Below, piece after piece: positions 9,100 through 18,393 of a stretch of 64,000 bases of DNA. The translations under genes were made by a program, and so were the position numbers. The notes under the pieces are model-generated. The model had not been told where the DNA came from. It ran no database searches and worked only from the letters and a program-made list of their open reading frames with translations. Numbering within the stretch: position 1 is the stretch's first letter; each line of letters starts with the position of its first letter. Origin of the DNA: Bin87 sp965115825 (lineage in GTDB: Bacteria; Chloroflexota; Dehalococcoidia; Lucifugimonadales; UBA3495); NCBI GenBank assembly GCA_965115825.1, contig OZ220464.1, positions 1,860,001-1,924,000 on the forward strand. The letters run 5' to 3'.

Positions 9100-9171
9100 C
9101 TATGCTTCTGTAAAGAAATAAACGGCCCAACTCGCAACGAGCGCCAGCGCCGACAGGATGGCGGCGTTCAT
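9100..9171 (-). CDS. possible 23-residue membrane peptide
   Basis: A tiny frame, M-N-A-A-I-L-S-A-L-A-L-V-A-S-W-A-V-Y-F-F-T-E-A, begins 11 bases after the SDR stop on the same strand. It would form one transmembrane helix. A weak GGAG lies only 3 bases upstream. It may be a real small protein or chance. The remaining sequence between 8921 and 9099 shows nothing. Confidence 0.25.
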   Translation of the reverse strand: MNAAILSALALVASWAVYFFTEA

Positions 9172-9182
9172 ACTCCGGCGCC

Positions 9183-9965
9183 TTAGTGCATCACCAATCC
9201 GCCGTCCACATTGATGGTCTGTCCGGTGATGTTCCTCGCGCCGGGGCCGGCCAGAAACGCCGCCATCGCCGCAATGTCCTCCGGCTCGTTGGCCCTCCCT
9301 ATGGGTATGTTGGACGCCCGCTGCGCCTGCAACTCCGCCGCCGATATGCCCATTTCCTCCGCCCGTTGCTCCATTGTCTTGGCGGACATTGCCGTCACCG
9401 TGGCCCCGGGGCAAATGGCGTTCACGTTGATGTCATAGCGCGCCAGCTGATGCGCCGCAATCAGCGTCATCGCAATCACCGCTCCCTTGCTGGCGGCATA
9501 GGCCGCGTTGGACGTCCCCCGATAGCCCTTGCCCGCGATGGACGCAATGTTGATGATGCGCCCGCCGCTACCCTGCTCAATCATCCGGCGCGCCGTCCGT
9601 TGCATCACAAAAAAGGCGCCCCGCGCGTTCACCCGCTGAATCCGGTCCCAATCCGCCTCGGTGATGTCCATAATGTCCAGGTAGCGCGTTACGCCGGCGT
9701 TGTTCACCAGCACGTCCACTCGTCCCAGCGACCGCACCGTCTCGGCAATCACCCGGTCAATATCGGCGCCGTCGCCAATATCGGCGGCGATGGCTACGCT
9801 GTTCTGCCCGGCGGCCCGAACGTCGGTGGCCGTCTCTTCCACGTTGTCAGCCAGAATATCGGTAACCGCAACGTTCGCTCCGTCGGCAGCCAGCGCCAGC
9901 GCCGCTGCCCGACCCATACCGCGCCCAGCCCCGGTAACCAACGCGACTTTCCCTTCCAAAGACAT
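9183..9965 (-). CDS. short-chain dehydrogenase/reductase (FabG-like)
   Basis: This 260-residue classical SDR has T-G-A-G-R-G-M-G (cofactor loop, residues 11-18), N-N-A-G, the catalytic Ser before Y-A-A-S-K (Y-x-x-x-K) and a P-G-A-T loop. The Asp after the second strand (V-T-D) suggests NAD preference. It is a cytosolic oxidoreductase of unknown substrate. The MBL-fold hydrolase gene lies 17 bases upstream on the same strand, so the two probably form an operon. Confidence 0.9.
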   Translation of the reverse strand: MSLEGKVALVTGAGRGMGRAAALALAADGANVAVTDILADNVEETATDVRAAGQNSVAIAADIGDGADIDRVIAETVRSLGRVDVLVNNAGVTRYLDIMDITEADWDRIQRVNARGAFFVMQRTARRMIEQGSGGRIINIASIAGKGYRGTSNAAYAASKGAVIAMTLIAAHQLARYDINVNAICPGATVTAMSAKTMEQRAEEMGISAAELQAQRASNIPIGRANEPEDIAAMAAFLAGPGARNITGQTINVDGGLVMH

Positions 9966-9982
9966 GGCGATTATCCCCCAAT

Positions 9983-11101
9983 TTACAGTGCCCGCAGCAC
10001 TTCCTGGTAGTTCTCCCGACCCGTCCGGCGCAGCCGGTGGTCGTCGGTTACTTCCATGTCGCCGGCGTCCTCCAGCAGCTCAATATGCGCCACCACTTCG
10101 GTAAGAGCCGCGAAAAAGTTGCCGCCCTCCAGCTTGCGCCGCTCAAAAGTCCGACGGGTAACGTCCTCCAGCGGCCGTGGTTCCGGCCCCGCCGTAACCA
10201 GAATTCGCCCCAGACGCCGGGCATGGAACCGTATCAGGTCGCCGGCCCGCTGCGTAGTCTGAAAATTGAACTTATGGTTGTTGTACAGCCGATGCGCCGG
10301 CAGCACGGCCACTTCCGGCCCCAGGTCTGCCACCCGTTGCAGCGAGCGCAGGTAGGTCAGCAGCCCGTAAGAATCGTCCGGATCCTGGTAGTGAGACGGT
10401 AGGTTGCTCCGCACTTCGCCGTTGTACGCCGTCTTCATCGTCGGGTGCGGACTGATTTCCGGCAACACGTGGTCGCCGGTGAACACCATCCCGTCCAGAG
10501 TCACGCAAATCTCATCGGGCGAATGACCCGGCGCGTGCATATAAGTCAGCCCTCCCTGCCGCTCGCCGTGGACTATATGATGCTCCACCCGATGCGTGCT
10601 CCGCGACGCCATGTAACGCTGCCGTTCCTCCGAGTCTGAAGGGCTGAACCCGTTCGCCCGCGCCGTTTCCCACATCGCTTCCTTGATTGGCGAGGATGGC
10701 AACAGTTGCAGGTCGCGCGGATCAAAAGGCAGCAGCGGCTGGTAAATGTCATGCGCCCACAGCTCGGCCCCCGATTGCTCAATGACCCGCGCCACTCCGC
10801 TGTCGTGGTCGGCGTGGCCGTGGGTAATAACCACCCGCTCAATATCGCCAACCTCCAGCCCTCCCAAGGCCATACCCGAACTGAGCAGGTCATAGGATGC
10901 CTCCGCCCCCGGGTCAATCAGCGTCAATCCTTCGTTCTCAAAAATGTAAGCCCAAGTCGGCCCGGTGTGTGAATATCCCTCCTGCGGTACGGCTACGGTG
11001 TGAATCCAACGGCCTTGCCTGTCGGTCAAACGCAGCGTCATCCCGTTGCCGGCCGAATCCCCGTTGCGGAGGACATCCACCTCCGTGAAGTAATCGGGCA
11101 T
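9983..11101 (-). CDS. MBL-fold metallo-hydrolase
   Basis: The 372-residue product has the metallo-beta-lactamase motif T-H-G-H-A-D-H at residues 93-99, a third His in A-P-G-H-S-P-D-E, an Asp in F-T-G-D-H-V, and a C-terminal P-A-H ligand. A helical tail of about 90 residues follows, as in the LACTB2/thioesterase-like MBL proteins with a winged-helix end. I start at 11101 because GGAGG lies 10 bases upstream; the frame to 11254 gives an implausible leader. It is probably co-transcribed with the SDR. The substrate is likely a thioester or ester, by inference. Confidence 0.88.
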   Translation of the reverse strand: MPDYFTEVDVLRNGDSAGNGMTLRLTDRQGRWIHTVAVPQEGYSHTGPTWAYIFENEGLTLIDPGAEASYDLLSSGMALGGLEVGDIERVVITHGHADHDSGVARVIEQSGAELWAHDIYQPLLPFDPRDLQLLPSSPIKEAMWETARANGFSPSDSEERQRYMASRSTHRVEHHIVHGERQGGLTYMHAPGHSPDEICVTLDGMVFTGDHVLPEISPHPTMKTAYNGEVRSNLPSHYQDPDDSYGLLTYLRSLQRVADLGPEVAVLPAHRLYNNHKFNFQTTQRAGDLIRFHARRLGRILVTAGPEPRPLEDVTRRTFERRKLEGGNFFAALTEVVAHIELLEDAGDMEVTDDHRLRRTGRENYQEVLRAL

Positions 11102-11287
11102 CTGGGCAATCCTCCTCCGACGCGGTTTGCAGTTCATGGTTCTTTGCCAAACTGCCGCGCTCCGGACAGGCATTATACCCGGTAATCCCAGCGCCGGCGA
11201 CGTGATAGAATGGCATAATACGGCCGCCTGCTCAATTGCGGGCCGGTTCGACAACCTTGACCGACGGCAGGAAAAGGAGCATCGGAA

Positions 11288-11506
11288 ATGCTGAACGACG
11301 AAACCATGTGGCTAATAGTGCTTAGCTTAACCCTCTTGTCTATTGGAACGTTACTTCTCATTGCAGCATGGATAGCGCCGAGATACATCAGTTCTGCCTT
11401 GGCGAAAACGGGGCTGGCGTTCTTGACCTGTGGGATATTGGCTTATGCAGCTTCTGTGATACTTCCTGAAATCTCCACACCGCTTGTCGCAGCGTGGACA
11501 GGCTGA
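11288..11506 (+). CDS. small two-helix membrane protein
   Basis: This 72-residue product has two clear hydrophobic helices (W-L-I-V-L-S-L-T-L-L-S-I-G-T-L-L-L-I-A-A-W-I at residues 8-29, and L-A-F-L-T-C-G-I-L-A-Y-A-A-S-V-I-L at 43-59). AAAGGAG is well placed before the ATG. I do not recognise the family. It stands alone between divergent genes. Confidence 0.6.
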   Translation: MLNDETMWLIVLSLTLLSIGTLLLIAAWIAPRYISSALAKTGLAFLTCGILAYAASVILPEISTPLVAAWTG

Positions 11507-11567
11507 TACGGATACACTACCGAATTGCGATGACGCGCCAGCGACAGTAGCCTCAGGAGGTTCAACA

Positions 11568-12359
11568 ATGTCAGAGGTAAGCCGGAGCGGTCGGTTGGCC
11601 GGCAAGGTCGCGCTCATCAGCGGCGCCGCCAACGGCGTAGCCGGCGAGCTGATGGGCTTCGGCGGTGCGGCGGCCCGTATGTTCTGCCGCGAAGGCGCCA
11701 AAGTCGCCCTCGGCGACATCAACGTCGCAAGCGGCGAGTGCACCGCCGAGCAGATTCGCGCTGCCGGCGGTGACGCCATCTTCGTCAAGCTCGACGTCAC
11801 CGGTGAACAGGATTGGATTGACGCCGTAGCTGCCGCCGTGTCCGCCTACGGCAAGCTCAACGTGCTGGTTAACAACGCCGGCTCCGGCGCCCGCTACACC
11901 GTTGCCGAAACCACCGAAGCCGCCTGGGACGGCCAGATTGACGTTCACGCCAAGGGCACGTTCCTGGGTACCAAATACGCCATCCCTGAAATGCTTAAAG
12001 CCGGCGGCGGTTCCATCGTCAACATATCCTCAATCTACGGGCTGATCGGCAGCCCCACCTCTACCGCTTATCACGCTGCCAAGGGCGCAATTCGCCTGTT
12101 CACCAAATCCGCGGCTGTCCAGTACGCCGGCGATAACATCCGCGTCAACTCCATCCACCCCGGCTACTGCCGCACTCCCCTGACCCACCGCAGCTACGAG
12201 AACGAAAGGCATTTCTCCTGGATTAACCAACAGATACCCATCGGGCGCGTAGGCAACGCCGACGACATCGCCTACGGTATCCTGTTCCTGGCGTCCGACG
12301 AATCCTCCTTTATGACCGGCTCCGAGCTGGTCATCGACGGCGGAACTACGGCGCAGTAG
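11568..12359 (+). CDS. short-chain dehydrogenase/reductase
   Basis: The 263-residue SDR carries I-S-G-A-A-N-G-V-A-G-E-L-M-G-F-G-G-A-A-A. This cofactor loop is longer than the standard T-G-x-x-x-G-x-G by several residues. It also has N-N-A-G, S-S-I-Y-G as the catalytic Ser region, and Y-H-A-A-K (Y-x-x-x-K). The C-terminal G-S-E-L-V-I-D-G-G-T is standard. V-A-L-G-D after strand 2 suggests NAD. The start at 11568 is set by AGGAGG 9 bases upstream. A membrane protein gene follows after 26 bases. Confidence 0.9.
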   Translation: MSEVSRSGRLAGKVALISGAANGVAGELMGFGGAAARMFCREGAKVALGDINVASGECTAEQIRAAGGDAIFVKLDVTGEQDWIDAVAAAVSAYGKLNVLVNNAGSGARYTVAETTEAAWDGQIDVHAKGTFLGTKYAIPEMLKAGGGSIVNISSIYGLIGSPTSTAYHAAKGAIRLFTKSAAVQYAGDNIRVNSIHPGYCRTPLTHRSYENERHFSWINQQIPIGRVGNADDIAYGILFLASDESSFMTGSELVIDGGTTAQ

Positions 12360-12385
12360 AGCATAGCGCCGGACAGGAGCGTATC

Positions 12386-12853
12386 ATGGCTGCGGCCAAA
12401 GAGCGGGTGCTTTTCAAAGAACACGGCGCCCTGGTAACTTACGAGCGGTTCGTTGAACCCCAGGGCAAAGAGTACCGCATCGCAGATATCCTCTCCGTCG
12501 AGATGGAAGTCGTCACAGAAGAATCCGACCGCCCACCCATCCGTTGGTGGCGCACCGTTGGCGGCGGCGCGGTAATCGGGTTCGCCGTCGCAGCTATCGG
12601 CGGATTCGCCGGCGAATGGCTGACCATGGGCATCTTTGTCGTGCTGATGGCAATAGCGGTAACCTGGTGGAGCAACCGCATCCGTTCCAACAAGTTCAAG
12701 GTCTATCATGTCATAGTAACGCTGCCCACCAACCGGGAAGACCGCCAGGAGCACCGCATCGTATCCTCCACCAGTCGCTTCTTCAGCGAACGCCTGAAAG
12801 TCGCCTTGGAACGTGCAATGCTGGAACGTCCAGCGCGCTACGAAGGCCGGTAA
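12386..12853 (+). CDS. DUF6232-like two-TM protein
   Basis: The 155-residue protein has a soluble N-terminal strand region (V-T-Y-E-R-F-V followed by Y-R-I-A-D-I-L-S-V-E-M), two adjacent membrane helices around residues 56-75 and 79-95, then a second soluble part with V-Y-H-V-I-V-T. This order (r-f-V then Y-x-x-x-x-I-x-S-V, two TM, then a beta region ending in a helix) matches what I know of the DUF6232 family, whose function is unknown. AGGAG lies 9 bases before the ATG. Confidence 0.6.
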   Translation: MAAAKERVLFKEHGALVTYERFVEPQGKEYRIADILSVEMEVVTEESDRPPIRWWRTVGGGAVIGFAVAAIGGFAGEWLTMGIFVVLMAIAVTWWSNRIRSNKFKVYHVIVTLPTNREDRQEHRIVSSTSRFFSERLKVALERAMLERPARYEGR

Positions 12854-12940
12854 CCCGAGCCTCACAGCCTCTTCCAGCGCGACAGGCACCCCGGCGGCGC
12901 GCAGACACGTGCACCCCGTAATGACCCGGTAGCCGAGGCC

Positions 12941-12963
12941 GGGGGAGCCCGGCGCGCTCCCCC
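12941..12963. terminator. GC-rich hairpin between convergent genes
   Basis: A perfect 8-bp stem (gggggagc / gctccccc, 12941-12948 and 12956-12963) with a 7-base loop lies between the DUF6232-like gene and the peptidase gene, which converge. There is no T-tract on either side, so termination is a guess. The rest of 12854-13135 holds a short repeated phrase (gtagccgaggcc) and nothing else. Confidence 0.3.
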
Positions 12964-13135
12964 GTAACGATGCCAGTAGCCGAGGCCGCGCAGACACAAG
13001 CCCCGCTGCTGCCCGGGTTCCGGTTCGGGAGCCATCCCGCCCGCTTGCAGCGCCCAAGCGTCTCTCGCTCTCTCCTCATACCGGGCTGCGCGCACGGCAA
13101 TGCTCGCTTAATCGGCGACCGTCAAGTTGCGTCCG

Positions 13136-14596
13136 TCATTTTCCCCGCCACCGTCGCACGCTGCCCAGCGCCAACAGCCCGGCCGGCCCAGCCAGCAGCG
13201 CCAATGCCGCCAGCTCCGCAGCGCCACCGCCCGATTGCGCCGGAGCCGCTCCGCAGCCGCCGCCCGACCTTTCTCCCGACGCCGTTGGCTCCGATGTTGC
13301 GGCCGTCATCGGTGGAATGGACGTATAAGTAGGCGCCGGTTCCGCGGTTGGCATAGGCGTCTCCGTCGGCATCGCCGGCGTCCCCTCTACCGACTGAACT
13401 ACGGCCGGCGCAACGGTTGCCGTTGGCCGTCGGGTGGGCAGAACTTGCAGCGGGGGCAGTTCCGGCGTCGTCAGATCACGGGGCGCCAGACCGATGCTCT
13501 CCCGCCATTCGTTATCCAGCTCGGCTACCGTCACCCCGTAGGTCGACATCAGCGCCTTGTCGAAGCTGTGGGTAGCGCGGATGCTGGCAAACAGCTCCGT
13601 CATCCGCTCCGGGCCATAGGTTTCCAGCATATACTTGGCCACCGCGTACCCTTGCCCATAATTGCGCAGCGTTTCATGCGGTGTTCCCGCAAAGGTACGC
13701 AGCCCGGTCAGCGGCGGAACCTGGTCGTCGCGTATCGCGTTGCGCAGATAAAAATCATACTCATTGACGGGCTGCCGCTCAGAGTAAACTGCCAGCCCCT
13801 CGTTCAGCCACGTGTGCACCTGCCGGTAGGCGTTGCCTGCAGTGTCCGCCACCAGTAGATGGGTGAACTCGTGGGCGGCGGTGGTCAGCACGCTGTCCAG
13901 CGACCCGTCCACCAGCAGCGTCCGCTCGTTGGTAAAGGCTTTCCCCAGCGTCCGCAGATGGAGAGACGCTACCCGTGACGACGGATTCAACGCCTCCCGC
14001 ATATGGCCGTAGTCCGAATATACAACGATGCTCATGGGCTCGGTCAGTTCCACACCGAGTATCGGCGCCATGTAGTCGTAGGTGCTAGCGGCGGTCGCCA
14101 GCACGGCTTCAGCCCGCTCTTCGGAAAGATCGTCATGGTGGTAGTAAAAGACGTCAATCAAGCCCGATGATTTCAGCCCCCAGTCCAGCCCGGTATTCAG
14201 ATATACGAAAGTTCGCGGCTCCGTTTCCAGCATAGTCCCATCGGCGGCCCGAATGTCGTAGTAGTATTCCAGCCGCGTACCCGGAGGAATGTACTCATTA
14301 GACGTTTTGCTCCGAAAGTTGGCAGTCCCGGAAACCGCGTTTCCCGGCTCAAATTCCACCGTGCGGTACGTGGACCGGCTGGACTGGCCCAGCTTGCGCA
14401 CGTACACCCGAATTTCCTCCACCGGGCTGGCGCTGGCCACGTCAATGTGGAACAGCAGGCCATCCGGAAACCGATTCTCCACCTCCTCTCCGGTAACGGC
14501 TATGGCCTCCTGTGCCGACGCTGTCGGCGCCAGCCCCACCGCGGCAATGGCAGCAAAAGCAATGATGGCTACGATGATGAACAGATGGTTTTTCAC
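13136..14596 (-). CDS. secreted/membrane-anchored peptidase-MA-like zinc metalloprotease
   Basis: The 486-residue product has an N-terminal signal peptide (hydrophobic core residues 5-25, A-S-A-Q cleavage-like). A beta-sandwich region of about 110 residues follows. The gluzincin core has H-E-F-T-H at 242-246 and the third ligand Glu in L-N-E-G-L (E266). The domain is the peptidase-MA / collagenase-like superfamily fold. After residue 390 there is a P/T-rich linker, then a G/A-rich stretch and a C-terminal helix ending R-R-W-R-G-K. This last part resembles a sorting-type anchor. The protein probably works on the cell surface. No substrate can be inferred. Confidence 0.85.
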   Translation of the reverse strand: MKNHLFIIVAIIAFAAIAAVGLAPTASAQEAIAVTGEEVENRFPDGLLFHIDVASASPVEEIRVYVRKLGQSSRSTYRTVEFEPGNAVSGTANFRSKTSNEYIPPGTRLEYYYDIRAADGTMLETEPRTFVYLNTGLDWGLKSSGLIDVFYYHHDDLSEERAEAVLATAASTYDYMAPILGVELTEPMSIVVYSDYGHMREALNPSSRVASLHLRTLGKAFTNERTLLVDGSLDSVLTTAAHEFTHLLVADTAGNAYRQVHTWLNEGLAVYSERQPVNEYDFYLRNAIRDDQVPPLTGLRTFAGTPHETLRNYGQGYAVAKYMLETYGPERMTELFASIRATHSFDKALMSTYGVTVAELDNEWRESIGLAPRDLTTPELPPLQVLPTRRPTATVAPAVVQSVEGTPAMPTETPMPTAEPAPTYTSIPPMTAATSEPTASGERSGGGCGAAPAQSGGGAAELAALALLAGPAGLLALGSVRRWRGK

Positions 14597-14828
14597 TTTA
14601 CGCTTTCCTTTCGCGGTTTCTCGCTTTCCAATACGCCGGGTTCCGAATTATGGATTTTATCATCCGGGCGGCGTCTTGCGGATGGCATCTTGGCATACGG
14701 TCACGACAATGCTATCCTTGACCCCCAACGCAGGCCGCCCTACAATCATACTGCTGCCACGCCGCTGTCGGATAGCCCCATCGGCGGCGATTGGTCAACC
14801 ACTACCCCAACACTGCGGTGGCTGAACT

Positions 14829-15641
14829 ATGCCCATCAAAGTCGGCCGCGTGCCGTACCTTGAATCCGAACCCTTCTACTTCGATATGGAGCGGCGCGGA
14901 GTCGAACTCCATGAAGCCACTCCTCGCCAGCTGGGGCACGCCCTCGCCAGCGGCGAACTCGACGCCGGCCCGGCCCACCTGTCCGATGTCTTCCGCCTGG
15001 AAGACCGCTTCGAACCCATCAGCGGCTTCTGCTTTTCCGCGCCGAACCGTGCCGTAAGCGTCTGCCTTTATTCCCAGCTGCCCATGGCCGAGCTGGGCGG
15101 CGTCGGCATCGCCGTATCCGATGAAGACGTCACCGCGGCCCGACTGCTGGAAGTGCTTTTGCGCCGCAAATACGGCGTGGAACCCGGCCGGTTCTCAGTC
15201 AAACCCGGCGACGTCATACGCCCCGACGAAACTCCCGACGCTTTCCTCCTCATCGGTAGCCGCGCCCTCCGCCGACGCCGCGGCGTGCGCGGATTTCCCC
15301 ACCGCTTTGACCTCGGCGAAGAATGGGCTCAATGGACCAATCTGCCCTTCGTATTCAGCCGCTGGATAGTCCGCAAAGACCTGGACGACCGCGCCAAAGC
15401 TATGCTGGAAGATGCCCTCTACGTCGGACTGGAAGAAGGCGTAGATAGCCTGTATCACCTCAACGAACCCCGAGACGAATTGCTCATGCTGCCCCGGGAC
15501 GTAGTGGAATACATACAGGGCATCCGCTACTACGTAGGCCGCTCAGAGCAGCAGTCCATCGCCCGCTTCCGAGAATATCTGGACGAACTCAGCGGCCAGG
15601 ACGCCCCAAGCGACGACCCTGCCAGTGGCAAAGGTAACTGA
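14829..15641 (+). CDS. MqnA/MqnD-like (menaquinone/futalosine-family) protein
   Basis: The 270-residue product begins I-K-V-G-R-V-P-Y-L-E-S-E-P-F-Y, matching the MqnA start (V-x-Y-L-N-x-x-P-L). It continues with G-E-L-D-A-G-P and a P-N-R-A-V-S-V segment. MqnA dehydrates chorismate in the futalosine route to menaquinone and has a periplasmic-binding-protein-like fold. No other mqn genes are nearby, and the conserved Asn of the first motif is replaced here (L-E-S-E-P), so an altered substrate is possible. Its 3' end overlaps the MTHFR-like gene by 17 bases, suggesting translational coupling. Confidence 0.75.
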   Translation: MPIKVGRVPYLESEPFYFDMERRGVELHEATPRQLGHALASGELDAGPAHLSDVFRLEDRFEPISGFCFSAPNRAVSVCLYSQLPMAELGGVGIAVSDEDVTAARLLEVLLRRKYGVEPGRFSVKPGDVIRPDETPDAFLLIGSRALRRRRGVRGFPHRFDLGEEWAQWTNLPFVFSRWIVRKDLDDRAKAMLEDALYVGLEEGVDSLYHLNEPRDELLMLPRDVVEYIQGIRYYVGRSEQQSIARFREYLDELSGQDAPSDDPASGKGN

Positions 15642-16470
15642 CCGCAGCGGCGCGGCAACCGGCCGCCCCGCTTTTATCTGCGATTACTCACCGCCCCGGT
15701 CCGGCCGGCTCTCTGATGCGCCCAACCCTCCGGAGCGCGCTGACTTCATATCGGCGGCCTACAACCCGGGCCGCGCCGTGCGGGTCAACTCCATGGCCAT
15801 AGCGACGGCCCTGCGCCACCACTACGCCGTCAATCCCATATTCACGCTGGCAGCGCGGGATATGAACCGCCTGGCCTTGGAGTCCCTGCTCCTAGGCGCC
15901 CAGGCCTTGAGCCTGGAAAACGTCATCGCCCTAGCCGGCGACCCCTTCGACCCACAGGATGCGGCGGCCCCGGTGAACGACTATCGCGCTACCGAACTTA
16001 TCGCCGCCATCGCCAACTTGAACCACGGCATGGATTATCGCGGGCGGAACCTCCGCGCGCCAACGGATTTCTGCATCGGCGCCGTAGCCGATTTGGGCAA
16101 GGGAATCGAAGCCGAAGCCCGACTCTCTCTGCGCAAAATAGCTGCCGGCGCCCAGTTCCTGATTACCCAGCCCATCTATGACCCGACCGACGCAGCCCGG
16201 TTCGCAGACGCCTGCGGCGGCTTGCCCATCTCCGTGTTCTACGGCATAGCCTTGATGGAACCCGGCGGCGTATCCTTCGCCGCCGTGCCGCAGTGGGTCA
16301 ACGACGACCTCGCCGCCGGCCGTTCCGGCGTGGACATCGCCCTGCAAACCTGGTCGGCATTGCGGGCGGCCGGCACCAACGACTGCTACCTCGTCCCACC
16401 GATACGCCGCAGCGGAGCCAGAAACTACCAAGCCGCCCGCGAATTTCTGGCGCAGGCGGCCAACGCATAA
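15625..16470 (+). CDS. methylenetetrahydrofolate reductase-like protein
   Basis: The 281-residue product uses a GTG start (15625) inside the end of the MqnA-like gene. The pattern C-D-Y-S-P-P-R, then A-A-Y-N-P-G-R-A-V-R-V-N-S, T-L-A-A-R-D-M-N, and A-L-A-G-D-P-F matches the TIM-barrel MetF/MTHFR family that binds FAD and reduces methylene-THF. The segment Q-F-L-I-T-Q-P-I-Y-D is the conserved strand with the substrate Gln. The first motif replaces the usual F-E-x-x-P-P with C-D-Y-S-P-P. This marks a divergent subgroup, so the reaction may be a side branch of folate metabolism. Confidence 0.8.
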   Translation: MAKVTDRSGAATGRPAFICDYSPPRSGRLSDAPNPPERADFISAAYNPGRAVRVNSMAIATALRHHYAVNPIFTLAARDMNRLALESLLLGAQALSLENVIALAGDPFDPQDAAAPVNDYRATELIAAIANLNHGMDYRGRNLRAPTDFCIGAVADLGKGIEAEARLSLRKIAAGAQFLITQPIYDPTDAARFADACGGLPISVFYGIALMEPGGVSFAAVPQWVNDDLAAGRSGVDIALQTWSALRAAGTNDCYLVPPIRRSGARNYQAAREFLAQAANA

Positions 16471-16489
16471 TCGGCGAATAACGCCGACC

Positions 16490-18160
16490 TTAGGGCCCCC
16501 ACGGCGGCGCGGCGGCAATGTCCCCGTCGCTTACGATGTCCACCACCGCCGGACGGTTCGCGCTCACCGCTCGGTCCAGCGCCGAGTTGATTTGATTCGG
16601 ATCCGTTACCCGGATGCCCAGCGCGCCCATGGACTCGGCAATCTGGGCAAAGTCAGTGTCGTTAAAGCGCCACAGCTCGCCGGAGTTGCCTGCGCGTCCC
16701 TCGTAGGCCGCCTCGTCTCCCCTCCGATCCTGGTTCAGCCCCCCATTGTTGTGCACCACGATAACCGCGTTGATGCCATAGCGCACCGCCGTCTCCAGCT
16801 CTCCAATGTGATACCACATCCCGCCGTCGCCCGTCCAACACACCACCGGACGGTCTGGCGCCCCGCACTTCGCCCCCAGCGCCGCCGGCAATCCCCAGCC
16901 CAGCGAACCCGCGGCGCGCAGATACGACTGGCCGGGACGGTTCAGCTCAACCATGCTCCCCGTCCAGATGCCGGCGTGTCCCGTGTCCGCCACCAGCACG
17001 GCGTCCGCAGGCAGGAAATCCGTCAGCTCCTGGCACAGCCTCTCCGGGCGAATCGGCGTCGCGTCGGAGTTGAGCGCATCGCGATGTTCATCCCGCCAGT
17101 TCTGTACGTGTTCCCGCGCCCGCGCCGTCCAGCCCGCGTTGCCGCCGCTGGGTTCCAGCACGTCAATCAGCCGTTCCAGCGTCCGCTTGGCGTCCCCCAT
17201 CAGGCCGTAAGCCCCGGAATACGACCGCCCCAACTCACTGGCGTCAATGTCTATCTGGATGGTCGCCGTTCCCTCCGCCGGCAGACGCCAGTCCAGCGTA
17301 ACCTGGCTGCCCGTATGGCTGCCAATGAACAGCGCCAGGTCAGCCTCCGACACCACCCGGTTCGCCGACTCGCGCGAGTAGCTGCCCACCACGCCTACCG
17401 ACAGCGGATGATTCTCCGGGATACACCCCTTCGCGTTCAGCGCCGTCGCCACCGGAATGTTCAGCATCTCCGCCAGCCGTACCACTTCCCCTTGCGCTCC
17501 CGACGCCGTAACTCCGCCGCCGGCCACAATGACCGGCCGCTCCGCTTGCGACAGTATCCGCGCCGCCTCGCGCACCCGCTCCGGTTCCGGCTCCGGGCGA
17601 AACGCCGGACGCTGTGTGAACGGCTCCTCCACAATGACGTCAACGTCCAGCTCTCCGTCGGTAATAACGTCGCCCGAAATGCCCGAAAAGTCCAGATGCG
17701 CCGGCAGCGTCTGCCCCGTGGTAACCTCCCGGAACGCCTGCCTCAGCAGATGCGGCAACTGCTCCACCGTCTCCACCTCAACGCTGTACTTCGTAACCGA
17801 TGCGAAAGGCCGCGAGTGTTCAATCTCCTGGTACGAATTGCGGTGCCGGTGCATCGGCGGACGATGCCCCGTAATCGCAATCACCGGCGAAACCCCCAGG
17901 TATGCGTCTTGCAGCCCTGCCGCCAGATTCGCCGCCCCCACCGACTGCGCGAAGCACAGCCCCGGCCGGCCCGTAACCCGCGCATAAGCGTCGGCCATAT
18001 ACGCCGCCGATTTCTCCCCATGGCTGATTACGCGCTTGATCCCCACATCCTCCATCTCAACCAGCGCGCGGCGAATGATGGCCGGGACAAAGAAAACGTG
18101 CGTCACGCCGTACTCCCGCAGCGTTTCCGCGAGAAACCGAGCGCCGGTCATTCTGGGCAT
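16490..18160 (-). CDS. thiamine-pyrophosphate enzyme (acetolactate synthase/decarboxylase superfamily)
   Basis: The 556-residue protein has the three-domain TPP layout. The PYR domain carries the catalytic Glu in S-H-G-E-K-S-A-A (E49). The central Rossmann domain begins around residue 196 with V-I-V-A-G-G-G-V. The PP domain has the G-D-G-G-M-W-Y then N-N-G-G TPP/Mg motif near residues 440-470. It resembles the large catalytic subunit of acetolactate synthase, but no regulatory subunit gene is near. The K after the catalytic Glu and the I-I-R-R loop are unusual for ALS. Oxalyl-CoA or benzoylformate decarboxylase-type activity is equally possible. Confidence 0.88.
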   Translation of the reverse strand: MPRMTGARFLAETLREYGVTHVFFVPAIIRRALVEMEDVGIKRVISHGEKSAAYMADAYARVTGRPGLCFAQSVGAANLAAGLQDAYLGVSPVIAITGHRPPMHRHRNSYQEIEHSRPFASVTKYSVEVETVEQLPHLLRQAFREVTTGQTLPAHLDFSGISGDVITDGELDVDVIVEEPFTQRPAFRPEPEPERVREAARILSQAERPVIVAGGGVTASGAQGEVVRLAEMLNIPVATALNAKGCIPENHPLSVGVVGSYSRESANRVVSEADLALFIGSHTGSQVTLDWRLPAEGTATIQIDIDASELGRSYSGAYGLMGDAKRTLERLIDVLEPSGGNAGWTARAREHVQNWRDEHRDALNSDATPIRPERLCQELTDFLPADAVLVADTGHAGIWTGSMVELNRPGQSYLRAAGSLGWGLPAALGAKCGAPDRPVVCWTGDGGMWYHIGELETAVRYGINAVIVVHNNGGLNQDRRGDEAAYEGRAGNSGELWRFNDTDFAQIAESMGALGIRVTDPNQINSALDRAVSANRPAVVDIVSDGDIAAAPPWGP

Positions 18161-18213
18161 CAGATAGCCTCCTTAAGTGCATAGCTGAACAAAGCGCCGC
18201 CCAGCAGTATAGT

Positions 18214-18288
18214 ACGGAACCCCCGCCATACGAAACCCCCTACAGGGCGCATATGATTGCGAATGCCTCTGTGACGGAACCCCCGCCA
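18214..18288 (+). repeat. two 15-base direct repeats
   Basis: The sequence acggaacccccgcca occurs at 18214-18228 and again at 18274-18288, 60 bases apart, in the region upstream of the retropepsin-like gene. These could be operator-like repeats or chance in GC-rich DNA. Confidence 0.35.
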
Positions 18289-18393
18289 ATTATAGAGGCC
18301 CGCCACAGCCATCCCCCAAATTGACGCTGTTTATGCTACCGTAATATACGAGAATAAGATGGCGCCCCGCGCCCGGCTGCCGGAGAGAACCTA

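Noticed and set aside
16592..18184. 530-codon + strand ORF opposite the TPP enzyme
   Set aside because: Same GC-driven antisense artefact; the translation is very rich in Arg and His.
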